DNA of 64,000 bases from Aeromicrobium sp. Leaf245. Its GTDB lineage: Bacteria; Actinomycetota; Actinomycetes; Propionibacteriales; Nocardioidaceae. The stretch lies in the NCBI RefSeq assembly GCF_942548115.1, contig NZ_OW824151.1:310001-374000 (forward strand). The letters are read 5' to 3'. A program made the translations under genes and the position numbers. Each line of letters begins with the position of its first letter. The first letter of the stretch is position 1. The notes under the pieces were generated by a model, which saw only the letters and a program-made list of their open reading frames with translations, had not been told where the DNA came from and ran no database searches. Shown piece by piece: positions 24,742-33,240 of this stretch.

Positions 24742-25229
24742 TGTCGGACCTGACCCTCACCCTCATCAAGATCGGCTTCCTCGCCGTCCTGTGGCTGTTC
24801 GTCCTGTCGGCCGTCTCCGTCATCCGCTCCGACATCTTCGGCGCGAAGGCCCCCGCGGCCAAGGCCAAGCGCCAGCCCAAGGCCGCGGCGGCGCCCAAGC
24901 CGACCAAGGGCGGCAAGAAGCAGCGCACCCCGCGCGGCGCGCCCACCAAGCTGCAGGTCGTGTCGGGTCCCAACTCCGGCCAGAGCGTCCCCCTCGGCGA
25001 GGGCCCGGTGCTGCTCGGCCGCGGCACCGACGCCGCCATCCGCCTCGACGACGACTACGTGTCCACGCGCCACGCACGCTTCGCCACCAACGGCGAGCAG
25101 TGGTTCGTCGAGGACCTCGGCTCCACCAACGGCACCTACCTGGGCAGCCAGCGCATCACCTCACCCACGCCCGTCGGCCTCGGACTGCAGGTCCGCCTGG
25201 GCAAGACGATCGTCGAGCTGCGGAAGTAG
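24741..25229 (+). CDS. fhaB: FhaB/FipA: membrane-anchored FHA domain protein
   Basis: A 162-residue protein with one N-terminal membrane helix ([18 protein letters not shown]), a basic Ala/Lys/Pro linker, and a C-terminal FHA domain with [20 protein letters not shown] and [10 protein letters not shown]. In mycobacteria FhaB (FipA) is phosphorylated by the Ser/Thr kinases and links them to division proteins. The start codon overlaps the fhaA stop, and pstP follows after 4 bp, so the three genes are tightly coupled. Confidence 0.93.
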   Translation: MSDLTLTLIKIGFLAVLWLFVLSAVSVIRSDIFGAKAPAAKAKRQPKAAAAPKPTKGGKKQRTPRGAPTKLQVVSGPNSGQSVPLGEGPVLLGRGTDAAIRLDDDYVSTRHARFATNGEQWFVEDLGSTNGTYLGSQRITSPTPVGLGLQVRLGKTIVELRK

Positions 25230-25233
25230 GGCG

Positions 25234-26535
25234 ATGACCTCCCTGACCTTGCGCTACGTCGCGCTGACCGACGTCGGCCTGCGCCGCTCGATGAACCAGG
25301 ACTCCGGCTACGCGAGCGGCCGGCTCATCGCCGTCGCCGACGGCATGGGTGGCGCAGCGGCCGGCGACCTCGCCTCCGCCGAAGCCATGAACGTCATCCG
25401 CCAGCTCGACCGCGAGCTGCCCGACATCGACCCGCTCGAGGCCCTCGAGAAGGCCGTCGCCCACGCCAACCACCGACTTGGCGAGCTGGTGCAGGACGAC
25501 CCCTCGGTCGAGGGCATGGGCACCACGCTCGAGGCCATGCTGTGGGACGGCGAGCGCTTCGCCACCGCCCACATCGGCGACTCCCGCGCCTACCTGCTGC
25601 GCGACGGCGAGCTCACCCAGATCAGCACCGACCACACCTTCGTGCAGAGCCTCGTGGAGGAGGGCAAGCTGACGCCCGAGGAGGCGCGTGTGCACCCGCA
25701 CCGCTCGCTCCTGCTGCGCGTCATGCTCGGCCGCGACGACAACGAGGCCGACTTCGACTGGTTCGAGGGCCAGCTGGGCGACCGCTTCCTGCTGTGCAGC
25801 GACGGCCTGTCCGACATGGTCGACGACGCCACGATCGAGCGCCTCCTGTCCTCGGAGACCATCGACGCCGCCGCCTCCGAGCTGGTCCGCACGGCCCTCG
25901 AGAACGGTGGGTACGACAACGTCACGGTCGTCATCGGCGAGCTCGTGGAGGACGACGGGGAGCCCGACGAGAACCTGTCGTCGTCCGACGGCCAGCCGCA
26001 GCTGGTCGGCGCGGCGTCCGGCGGTCCGCGACCCCGGACCGGCCAGGCCTCCGGCGGCACCGGCAAGTCCCGCACCCGCGGCGAGGCCAAGCGCGAGCGT
26101 GAGCGTGAGCCCGACCCCGAGGAGCTGCGCTACGCACCGGTCCCGCCCAGCAAGTGGCGCTGGGTGCGTCGGCTCGTGGCGCTCGCCGTGGTCGTCGGGG
26201 CGATCGCCGCGGGTCTCTTCTACGCCTACCAGTGGACGCAGGACCAGTACTACGTGGCCGCGTCCGACGGCAAGGTCACGATCTACCGCGGTGTGCAGGC
26301 CGACATCCCGCTCGTCACGCTGCAGCGCGTCGACGAGGTCACCGACATCGAGCTCGACACCCTGCCGGCGTTCCGCGCCGAGCAGGTCGAGGGCGGGCTC
26401 GAGGCCGACAGCCGGGCCAACGCCGAGCAGATCGTCGAGAACCTGCGCGACCTCGCCGTCGTGCCCGAGCCCACTCCGTCGCCGTCCCCCACGCCCAGCG
26501 CGAGCGCCTCGGCCGACGACGAGCAGGGGGCCTAG
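25234..26535 (+). CDS. pstP: PstP: membrane-anchored PP2C-type Ser/Thr phosphatase
   Basis: Removes phosphate from PknB and its targets. The 433-residue protein has a cytoplasmic PPM domain with the metal-binding motifs RRSMNQDS, VADGMGG, HIGDSRAYLL, LCSDGLSDM and YDNVTVV. An acidic/basic juxtamembrane segment and one membrane helix (LVALAVVVGAIAAGLFYAY) follow. The external part is about 90 residues with a Pro/Ser-rich end, the usual PstP layout. The ATG lies 4 bp after fhaB; rodA follows after 3 bp. Confidence 0.94.
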   Translation: MTSLTLRYVALTDVGLRRSMNQDSGYASGRLIAVADGMGGAAAGDLASAEAMNVIRQLDRELPDIDPLEALEKAVAHANHRLGELVQDDPSVEGMGTTLEAMLWDGERFATAHIGDSRAYLLRDGELTQISTDHTFVQSLVEEGKLTPEEARVHPHRSLLLRVMLGRDDNEADFDWFEGQLGDRFLLCSDGLSDMVDDATIERLLSSETIDAAASELVRTALENGGYDNVTVVIGELVEDDGEPDENLSSSDGQPQLVGAASGGPRPRTGQASGGTGKSRTRGEAKREREREPDPEELRYAPVPPSKWRWVRRLVALAVVVGAIAAGLFYAYQWTQDQYYVAASDGKVTIYRGVQADIPLVTLQRVDEVTDIELDTLPAFRAEQVEGGLEADSRANAEQIVENLRDLAVVPEPTPSPSPTPSASASADDEQGA

Positions 26536-26538
26536 GTC

Positions 26539-27918
26539 ATGACCACCCCCACCCTCGTCCCGCGCAAGCGCCGCGGGGCCGAGCTGACGCTCACGCTGCT
26601 CGCCATCTGCATCGGCGTGGCTGCCTACTGCGCGGTCGGCCTCGGCTCGGAGGGACGCATCCCGGCGGGCGCCGTCAAGCTGGCCGGCTGCCTCGTGGTC
26701 GCCGCCATCGCGACCCACCTGTTCGTCCGCAAGGTCGCGCCCTACGCCGACCCCGTGCTCCTGCCGCTGGTCATCTGCCTCAACGGTCTCGGCCTGGCGA
26801 TGATCTACCGCATCGACCTCGGCTGCGAGGACTTGTGCCTCGGTGGCAACTACGCGCCGCTCGCGAACTCCCAGCTCATCTGGTCGGCCCTCGGGATCGT
26901 CGCGTTCGCCGTGGTGCTGCTCGTGGTGCGCGACCACCGACGTCTGCAGGCCTACACGTACACCTTCGGCTTCCTCGCCCTGGCGCTGCTCGTCCTGCCC
27001 CTGCTGCCGGTGATCGGGCAGAACATCCGCGGCGCCCGCATCTGGATCAACCTCGGGCCGTTCAGCTTCCAGCCCGGCGAGGCCGCCAAGATCTGCCTGG
27101 CCATCTTCTTCGCCGGCTACCTGGTCGTGAAGCGCGACGCGCTCGCCCTCGCGGGACGCCGCTTCGCCGGCATCGACCTGCCCCGCGGCCGCGACCTCGG
27201 GCCCATCGGCGTCGGCTGGCTCATCAGCATCGGCATCCTCGTCTTCCAGCGCGACCTCGGCTCCTCGCTGCTCTTCTTCGGCCTCTTCGTGGTCATGCTC
27301 TACATCGCCACCGAGCGCCCCGGCTGGCTCGTGGTCGGCGGCGGGCTGTTCGTGGTCGGCGCCTACTTCGGCTACCTGGCGTTCGGTCACGTCCGGGTGC
27401 GCTTCGACGCCTGGCTCGACCCGTTCGCCGACCCCGACCGCAACGGCCAGATCATCAACGGCCTGTTCGGCATGGCCTACGGCGGCATCCTCGGCACGGG
27501 CTGGGGCCAGGGAAGTCCCCAGCTCACGCCGTTCTCGTTCTCGGACTTCATCGCGGCGGCCATGGGTGAGGAGCTCGGCCTCACCGGCCTCATGGCGATC
27601 CTGGTGATCTACGGGCTCGTGGTCGAGCGCGGCATGCGCATCGCCCTCACCTGCCGCGACGCGTTCGGCAAGCTCCTCGCGGCCGGCCTCGCCGTCTCGA
27701 TGGCCCTGCAGATCTTCGTCGTCATCGGCGGCGTCACGCGGCTCATCCCGCTCACCGGCCTCACGACGCCGTTCATGGCCCAGGGCGGATCCTCGGTCGT
27801 CATGAACTGGGCCATCATCGCGCTGCTCCTGCGCATCAGCGACCAGACCCGGCGCCCCGCGCCCGAGGTGTCGCAGTTCGACCACGACGAGGAGACCCAG
27901 GTGGTGAAGCTGTCATGA
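26539..27918 (+). CDS. rodA: RodA/FtsW-type peptidoglycan glycosyltransferase (SEDS)
   Basis: A 459-residue SEDS-family membrane enzyme that polymerises lipid II into glycan strands, paired with the transpeptidase encoded next. About twelve helices are visible. Conserved SEDS segments include NIRGARIWINLGPFSFQPGE, with AAKI after it, QRDLGSSLLFFGLF, and MALQIFVVIGGVTRLIPLTG with the catalytic-region aspartate in QRDLG. A cysteine-containing loop (LGCEDLCLGG) faces outside. Its last codons overlap the pbpA start (ATGA at 27915-27918). Confidence 0.93.
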   Translation: MTTPTLVPRKRRGAELTLTLLAICIGVAAYCAVGLGSEGRIPAGAVKLAGCLVVAAIATHLFVRKVAPYADPVLLPLVICLNGLGLAMIYRIDLGCEDLCLGGNYAPLANSQLIWSALGIVAFAVVLLVVRDHRRLQAYTYTFGFLALALLVLPLLPVIGQNIRGARIWINLGPFSFQPGEAAKICLAIFFAGYLVVKRDALALAGRRFAGIDLPRGRDLGPIGVGWLISIGILVFQRDLGSSLLFFGLFVVMLYIATERPGWLVVGGGLFVVGAYFGYLAFGHVRVRFDAWLDPFADPDRNGQIINGLFGMAYGGILGTGWGQGSPQLTPFSFSDFIAAAMGEELGLTGLMAILVIYGLVVERGMRIALTCRDAFGKLLAAGLAVSMALQIFVVIGGVTRLIPLTGLTTPFMAQGGSSVVMNWAIIALLLRISDQTRRPAPEVSQFDHDEETQVVKLS

Positions 27919-29384
27919 ACAAGCCCATCCGCAACCTCGCCGTGGCGTGCCTCGTGCTGTTCGCGGCGCTGCTCATCAACGTCAACGTGGTCCAGTTCGT
28001 GCAGGCCACGGACCTCAACGACCGCCAGGGCAACAAGCGCGTCATCGACGCCGACTTCTCGCGCGACCGCGGCGCCATCCTCGTCGGCGACGAGGCGATC
28101 GCCGAGAGCGAGCCGAGCGACGACCAGTACAAGTACCAGCGCACCTACCCGCAGGCCGAGCTGTACGCACCGCTCACCGGCTACTTCTCCTACCTGTACG
28201 GCAGCGAGAACCTCGAGCGGTCGCAGAACCGCGTGCTCTCGGGCAACGACAACCGGCTGTTCGTCAGCCGCGTGATCGACCTGTTCGCCAACAAGAAGCC
28301 CCAGGGCGGCAGCGTCGAGCTGACCATCGACCCCCAGGCGCAGAAGGTGGCCGCCAGCGGGCTCGAGGCCCTCGGCAAGGACACCAAGGGCGCCGTCGCC
28401 GCGCTCGACCCGAAGACGGGCGAGGTGCTCGCCATGGTCAGTCAGCCGTCCTACGACCCCAACGCCCTGGCCAGCCACGACTTCGGCGAGGTCGCCGACG
28501 CCATGGAGAAGCTGCAGGGCGACGACGACGACCCGCTCACCAACCGGGCCACCGAGCAGATCCTGCCCCCCGGCTCCACGTTCAAGCTGGTCACCGCCGC
28601 GGCTGCGCTCGACGAGCTGGGCCTGGAGCCCGACGACGACGTCAAGGGCGGCGCGCGCCTGTCGTTCCCCGGCATCGACTACACGCTGCCCAACGAGAAC
28701 GGTGGCAACTGCGGCGGCGACGAGATCACCTTCGAGCGCGCCCTCCAGGTCTCCTGCAACGTCTCCTTCGGCGACCTCGCCGGCAAGATCGGCCAGGACA
28801 AGCTCGAGGAGCAGGCACGCAAGTTCGGCTTCGGCACCGACCCGATCGAGGGCCTGCGCAACAACGCCAGCCGCTTCACGGTCGAGGGCACCGACCTCGA
28901 GGCCCCGCAGCTCGCCCAGAGCGGCATCGGCCAGTTCGAGGTCGCGGCCACTCCGCTGCAGATGGCCATGGTCGGCGCCGGCATCGCCAACGACGGTGTC
29001 GTCATGAAGCCGCAGGTGGTCAAGACCGTGCGCTCGCCCAGCCTCCGGGTCATCGAGTCCCTCGAGCCCGAGGAGCTCAGCGAGGCCATGACCTCCGACA
29101 ACGCCGCCAAGCTGCGCGACATGATGGTCGCGACGGTCGAGTCCGGGACGGCCACCTCGGCCCAGATCCCCGGCGTCGACGTCGGCGCCAAGACCGGGAC
29201 GGCGCAGTCCACCGCGGACCGTCCCCCCTACGCCTGGTTCGTGGCCCTCGCCCCGGCCGACGACCCCAAGGTCGCCGTCGCCGTGGTCGTGGAGTCCTCG
29301 GACACCGCCCGCAACGAGATCGCCGGCGGACGTCTCGCCGGCCCCATCGCACGCTCCGTCATCGAGGCGGTGCTCGGTGAGTGA
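27915..29384 (+). CDS. pbpA: PbpA: class B penicillin-binding protein, transpeptidase
   Basis: Crosslinks peptidoglycan stems as partner of the RodA-type glycosyltransferase. The 489-residue protein has one N-terminal membrane anchor (residues 6-28), the PBP dimerisation region, and a transpeptidase domain. The catalytic motifs are all present: SxxK as STFK at 221-224, SxN as SCN at 280-282, and KTG at 426-428. The size matches mycobacterial PbpA rather than larger PbpB. The gene overlaps rodA by 4 bp; pknB follows after 27 bp with its own ribosome site. Confidence 0.94.
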   Translation: MNKPIRNLAVACLVLFAALLINVNVVQFVQATDLNDRQGNKRVIDADFSRDRGAILVGDEAIAESEPSDDQYKYQRTYPQAELYAPLTGYFSYLYGSENLERSQNRVLSGNDNRLFVSRVIDLFANKKPQGGSVELTIDPQAQKVAASGLEALGKDTKGAVAALDPKTGEVLAMVSQPSYDPNALASHDFGEVADAMEKLQGDDDDPLTNRATEQILPPGSTFKLVTAAAALDELGLEPDDDVKGGARLSFPGIDYTLPNENGGNCGGDEITFERALQVSCNVSFGDLAGKIGQDKLEEQARKFGFGTDPIEGLRNNASRFTVEGTDLEAPQLAQSGIGQFEVAATPLQMAMVGAGIANDGVVMKPQVVKTVRSPSLRVIESLEPEELSEAMTSDNAAKLRDMMVATVESGTATSAQIPGVDVGAKTGTAQSTADRPPYAWFVALAPADDPKVAVAVVVESSDTARNEIAGGRLAGPIARSVIEAVLGE

Positions 29385-29411
29385 CTTCGACCCCTCAGGG
29401 AGAGTGACACC

Positions 29412-31184
29412 ATGACCGGTACCCCCGACGAGCCCATCCTGCTCGGCGAGCGCTACGAGCTCGGCGGACTGCTGGGGCGCGGCGGCATGGCCGACGTCCG
29501 CGTGGCCCGCGACCTGCGTCTCGGCCGCACCGTGGCGATCAAGCAGCTGCGGGCCGACCTGTCCTCCGACGACACCTTCCAGGCCCGCTTCCGGCGCGAG
29601 GCCCAGTCCGCGGCCGCCCTGAACCACCCGGCCGTCGTCGCCGTCTACGACACCGGCGACTCCACCGACAAGCACGGCAACCACATCCCGTACATCGTCA
29701 TGGAGTACGTGGAGGGCCAGACGCTGCGCGAGATCCTGCGCGACGACCGCAAGATCCTGCCCGAGCGGGCGCTGTCGATCACCGCCGACGTGCTCAGCGC
29801 GCTCGACTACTCGCACCGGTCCGGCATCATCCACCGTGACATCAAGCCGGCCAACGTCATGCTGACGCCGTCGGGCCAGGTCAAGGTCATGGACTTCGGC
29901 ATCGCCCGCGCGATCGCCGACTCCTCCAGCGCCATGACGCAGACCGCGGCCGTCATCGGCACCGCGCAGTACCTCTCCCCCGAGCAGGCGCGCGGCGAGA
30001 CCGTCGACGCCCGCTCCGACATCTACTCCACCGGCTGCCTGCTCTACGAGCTGCTCACCGGGCGCCCGCCGTTCGTCGGCGACAGCCCCGTGTCGGTGGC
30101 GTACCAGCACGTCCGCGAGGAGGCCCGTCCTCCGTCGCAGCTGAACCCCGACGTGTCGCAGCCGGTCGACCACATCGTCGCCAAGGCCCTCGCCAAGCGC
30201 ACCGACGACCGCTACCAGTCGGCCGCCGACATGCGCAAGGACCTCGAGCGCGCCATCGCCGGCCAGCACGTCGACGCTCCCACGCAGGCCACCTCGGCCA
30301 TCCCGGCGGCCACCGCCGTGGCCCCTGCCGTCGCCGCCGCAGCCGCCACGGGCACCCAGCCCGCCGTGGCCGACGACGAGGAGGAGGAGAAGAAGAACAA
30401 GGCCCTGTGGTGGGCGCTCGGCATCCTCGCCGCGCTGATCATCGCCGGCCTCGCGTACTTCCTGCTCGCCGGCAACGACACCGAGGACCCGGCCCAGGTG
30501 CGCGTGCCCGACGTGGTCGGCCAGGACGCCGTGGCCGCCCAGCGCACCCTCGAGGGCGAGGGGTTCACCGTCACGACCGAGGAACGTCCCGACGCCGACG
30601 TCGAGAGCGGCAACGTCGTCTCCCAGACCCCCGAGGGCGACTCCATGGCCCCCGACGGCTCGGAGATCGAGCTGATCGTGTCGTCCGGACCCGAGCAGGT
30701 CCAGGTGCCCAACGTCGTCGGGCTGAACTACGACGAGGCCAAGGACGCCCTGGAGGGCGAGGGCCTGAAGGTCAAGAAGGAGGAACGGGCCTCCGACGAG
30801 TCCAAGGACACCGTCATCAACACCAACCCCCCGGCCGGCCAGAGCGTCGACGTCGGGGCCACCGTCACCGTGATCGTGTCCGAGGGCGAGGTCACCGTGC
30901 CCAACGTCATCGGCATGTCGCGCGACGAGGCACAGAAGGCGCTCGAGGACCTCGACCTCGAGGTCTCGGTCACCGAGGACCCGTCGTCGAGCGCCCCCGA
31001 GGACGAGGTGACCGGCCAGTCCACACCGGCCGGGCAGACCGTGCCGCCGGGGTCGTCGATCGAGATCACCGTGTCGAGCAACCCCGGCGACGACGGGGGC
31101 CCGGGCAACGGTGACGCCGACGCGAACGGCGAGGCCGACGCCGATGCCGGGGCCGACGGCGTGGCCGACGGGCTGGGCCAGTAG
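29412..31184 (+). CDS. pknB: PknB: receptor Ser/Thr kinase with three PASTA repeats
   Basis: A 590-residue transmembrane kinase that senses peptidoglycan fragments or lipid II and controls growth and division. Kinase landmarks: Lys44, HRD at 141-143, DFG at 161-163, and activation-loop Thr176/Thr178 in AMTQTAAVIGT, equivalent to the autophosphorylated pair of mycobacterial PknB. The membrane helix is at about 331-353. Three PASTA repeats start near residues 363, 430 and 495; mycobacterial PknB has four. The tail after residue 560 is an unusual Gly/Asp/Ala-rich acidic stretch. No pknA gene precedes it, unlike the classical order. Confidence 0.95.
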   Translation: MTGTPDEPILLGERYELGGLLGRGGMADVRVARDLRLGRTVAIKQLRADLSSDDTFQARFRREAQSAAALNHPAVVAVYDTGDSTDKHGNHIPYIVMEYVEGQTLREILRDDRKILPERALSITADVLSALDYSHRSGIIHRDIKPANVMLTPSGQVKVMDFGIARAIADSSSAMTQTAAVIGTAQYLSPEQARGETVDARSDIYSTGCLLYELLTGRPPFVGDSPVSVAYQHVREEARPPSQLNPDVSQPVDHIVAKALAKRTDDRYQSAADMRKDLERAIAGQHVDAPTQATSAIPAATAVAPAVAAAAATGTQPAVADDEEEEKKNKALWWALGILAALIIAGLAYFLLAGNDTEDPAQVRVPDVVGQDAVAAQRTLEGEGFTVTTEERPDADVESGNVVSQTPEGDSMAPDGSEIELIVSSGPEQVQVPNVVGLNYDEAKDALEGEGLKVKKEERASDESKDTVINTNPPAGQSVDVGATVTVIVSEGEVTVPNVIGMSRDEAQKALEDLDLEVSVTEDPSSSAPEDEVTGQSTPAGQTVPPGSSIEITVSSNPGDDGGPGNGDADANGEADADAGADGVADGLGQ

Positions 31185-31191
31185 CCCGGGG

Positions 31192-31935
31192 TCAGGCCAG
31201 CGGGCGCGCGTGCTGCAGCGCGGTCGTGCCGGTGTAGGGACCGATCACGAGGTCGTCGCTCGACTCGACCTTCATGCCCAGTCGGTACTTGGTCACGTAG
31301 CGCTCGTAGTTGACGACCTCGGGCGACGTGCCGAGCGAGTACGTCATGCCCGGACGGTCGCCGATCGCCTCGACGACGTAGGGCGGGGAGTAGGGCCGGC
31401 CGTCGATGATGACCGTGCTGCCGACGCACACGATCGCCGTGGTGGACACCAGCCGCTGACCCTGCAGGCTCACCGCCTCGGCCCCACCGGCCCACAGCGC
31501 GTTCACGAACGCCTGGAGGTCCTGCTGGTGGACCACGAGGTAGTTGGGGTCGACCCCCGAGGTGGCGGCGCTGCGCGGTGCGTCGTCGAGCGTGACCCTG
31601 ATGCCCGGCCCGCGGGCCGTGCTGAGTCCTGCGACGTCGCGCAGCGACCGCAGCTGTCGGGTCACCGCGTCGATGCCGCTGCTGCGGTCGGCGGCGTCGA
31701 GGACGTCGTCGATCTCGCGCTGCAGGTCGTCGGCCTGCTGCTGGCGCTGCTCCACCCGGAGCGTGCGGTCGGAGACGAGCGAGGCGATGTCGCCACCGGC
31801 CGGGCGCAGGTCCTCGCCGTCCGACGTCGCGTGGGCGGCGGCTGCGGTCAGGCCGGCCACCGAGCACACCAGCAGCACCGCCACCGACCAGCCCCGGCGG
31901 GACCGGACCTGCGACCGCGCACGCGACCCTGACAT
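31192..31935 (-). CDS. DUF881 family membrane-anchored protein
   Basis: A 247-residue protein with one N-terminal helix (WSVAVLLVCSVAGLTAAAA), a coiled-coil segment (RVEQRQQQADDLQREIDDVL) and an external DUF881 domain (LSTARGPGIRVTLDDAP through GPYTGTTALQHARPL). The family lies next to crgA and the pknB cluster in many actinobacteria and resembles YlxW/YlxX of the Bacillus division region; its function is unknown. The ATG at 31935 is preceded by GAGAGGGACACGC. The gene is convergent with pknB, 7 bp apart, so no terminator separates them. Confidence 0.85.
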   Translation of the reverse strand: MSGSRARSQVRSRRGWSVAVLLVCSVAGLTAAAAHATSDGEDLRPAGGDIASLVSDRTLRVEQRQQQADDLQREIDDVLDAADRSSGIDAVTRQLRSLRDVAGLSTARGPGIRVTLDDAPRSAATSGVDPNYLVVHQQDLQAFVNALWAGGAEAVSLQGQRLVSTTAIVCVGSTVIIDGRPYSPPYVVEAIGDRPGMTYSLGTSPEVVNYERYVTKYRLGMKVESSDDLVIGPYTGTTALQHARPLA

Positions 31936-31991
31936 GCGTGTCCCTCTCCCCAGTCCGACGACGACCACGTCGGCGACTACGCTAGCCCAGA

Positions 31992-32477
31992 ATGTCCCGT
32001 AGGCAGCCGAAAGAGATCCCCGTGGCCAAGAACAGCAACCCGAGCAAGGTCCGCACCCCCCGAGGTGGCTGGCTGCACCCGCTCGCCCTGCTGCTGCTCG
32101 TGGTGGCGATCGCGTGGGCGGTCGGCGCCTTCTTCACGGTCTCGGACCGCTCCTTCCCCAACGTCGGAGCGATCCCCGGCCTCTTCCGCCTGGGCGGCTG
32201 GAACTTCGCCGTCGCCGCCGTCCTCGCCTTCGCCGCGTCGTCCGTGGCCGCCCGCACCCGCCCGGAGCCCGAGCCGGGCGCGCCCACCGGAAACCGGTAC
32301 GCCGCGCCGCTGATGATCGCCTCGGCCCTGGTCGGCCTGCTCTGGATCGTGGTCTTCTACGTCATCTCCGGCACCGACATCCAGATCCCGGTCTACTCCG
32401 ACCTCGGCGACTGGAACATCGTCATCGGCATGGGGTTCATCGTCGCGGCCTTCGGGTTCGCGATGAAGTGGGAGTGA
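31992..32477 (+). CDS. crgA: CrgA-family cell division protein with internal duplication
   Basis: CrgA is a small two-helix membrane protein that helps recruit division proteins (FtsI, CwsA) in actinobacteria; it is usually 80-95 residues. This one is 161 residues with four helices in two CrgA-like halves. The second half (about 100-161) is a standard CrgA ending SDLGDWNIVIGMGF. The first half repeats the plan (IPGLFRLGGWNFAVAAVLAF) 71 residues earlier. TACGCT at 31978-31983, 8 bases before the ATG at 31992, supports this start; a GTG at 32022 would give a 151-residue product. Confidence 0.85.
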   Translation: MSRRQPKEIPVAKNSNPSKVRTPRGGWLHPLALLLLVVAIAWAVGAFFTVSDRSFPNVGAIPGLFRLGGWNFAVAAVLAFAASSVAARTRPEPEPGAPTGNRYAAPLMIASALVGLLWIVVFYVISGTDIQIPVYSDLGDWNIVIGMGFIVAAFGFAMKWE

Positions 32478-32492
32478 CCTCCCCCAGGATCG

Positions 32493-33125
32493 CTACCGGA
32501 AGGTCACCTGGTCCGCGGGCACGTGCCCGTGCTCGTTGTAGGTGAGCAGCCGGGTGCCTCCACGCCCCACGATCAGGGTCGTGACCGACGCGTTCACGAT
32601 CACCCGGTTGAGCGTGATGAACAATGACGCGTCGCCGGCCAGCAGGTGCGAGGCGACGAGCGCGATCGGTCCTCCGGACGTGAACACCGCCACCCGTCGT
32701 CCCGTCCCGGCCTCGGCCACGGCGGCGTCGAGGGCACGCAGCACGCGCTCGGAGAACTCGGCGAACGTCTCCACCGACGACGGCGCCCCGCTCACCCATG
32801 CACCCAGGGCAGCGTCGAGCTGCTGCTGGAAGGCGCGCAGGTCCGTCGTCGGGGTCACGTCCATGCCGGCGAGCGCCAGGTGGTCGTACTCGTTCCAGCC
32901 GGCGTCGACGTCGTACAGGTCGCCGTCGATCGCGTCGAGCGCGGCCACCGCGGTCTGGGCGTGCCGCTTCATGGACCCCGCCACCGACCAGTCGGGGCGG
33001 AAGCCCGACGCCTCCCACGCCATGCCGAGCCAGGAGCCCTGTCGGGTGCCGCGCTCGGACAGCTGGTCGTAGTCGTCGCTGCCGAAGGAGGCCTGGCCGT
33101 GCCGGATCAGATGGAGGGCGCCCAC
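32493..33125 (-). CDS. Histidine phosphatase (phosphoglycerate mutase-like) family protein
   Basis: A 210-residue protein with the phosphohistidine motif LIRHGQAS at 6-13 (RHG) and the later catalytic regions SMKRHAQTA and AVFTSGGPIALVASHLL. It belongs to the broad phosphatase side of the family rather than true phosphoglycerate mutases; the substrate is unknown. The GTG at 33125 places RHG at the usual distance from the start. It is divergent from the carotenoid precursor gene idi-crtE, so it might act in isoprenoid phosphate metabolism, but that is speculation. It converges on crgA. Confidence 0.85.
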   Translation of the reverse strand: MGALHLIRHGQASFGSDDYDQLSERGTRQGSWLGMAWEASGFRPDWSVAGSMKRHAQTAVAALDAIDGDLYDVDAGWNEYDHLALAGMDVTPTTDLRAFQQQLDAALGAWVSGAPSSVETFAEFSERVLRALDAAVAEAGTGRRVAVFTSGGPIALVASHLLAGDASLFITLNRVIVNASVTTLIVGRGGTRLLTYNEHGHVPADQVTFR

Positions 33126-33213
33126 CTCGGAAGGCTAGCGGGTCGGCGGGCCGGGAGCCGCCCGGGTGACTTGCGCTGCGAAGTGGGCCCGGTGCGTCGA
33201 AGATGGAGGGATC

Positions 33214-33240
33214 ATGAACGTCTGGACGACACGCCGGTGA
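33214..33240 (+). CDS. Nine-codon leader ORF overlapping the idi-crtE start
   Basis: ATG at 33214 follows GGAGGG at 33205-33210, the best ribosome site in the area, and encodes MNVWTTRR before a TGA at 33238-33240. The stop overlaps the GTG start of idi-crtE (GTGA at 33237-33240). The fusion gene has no ribosome site of its own, so ribosomes translating the leader would re-initiate on it. This could simply be translational coupling, or a regulatory leader peptide with one Trp and two Arg codons. Confidence 0.55.
   Translation: MNVWTTRR

Noticed and set aside
25156-30269. Two 880-910-residue open frames antisense to the pstP-pknB operon
   Set aside because: They are rich in Val/Gly/His/Arg/Asp with no domain and lie exactly opposite conserved cell-envelope genes.
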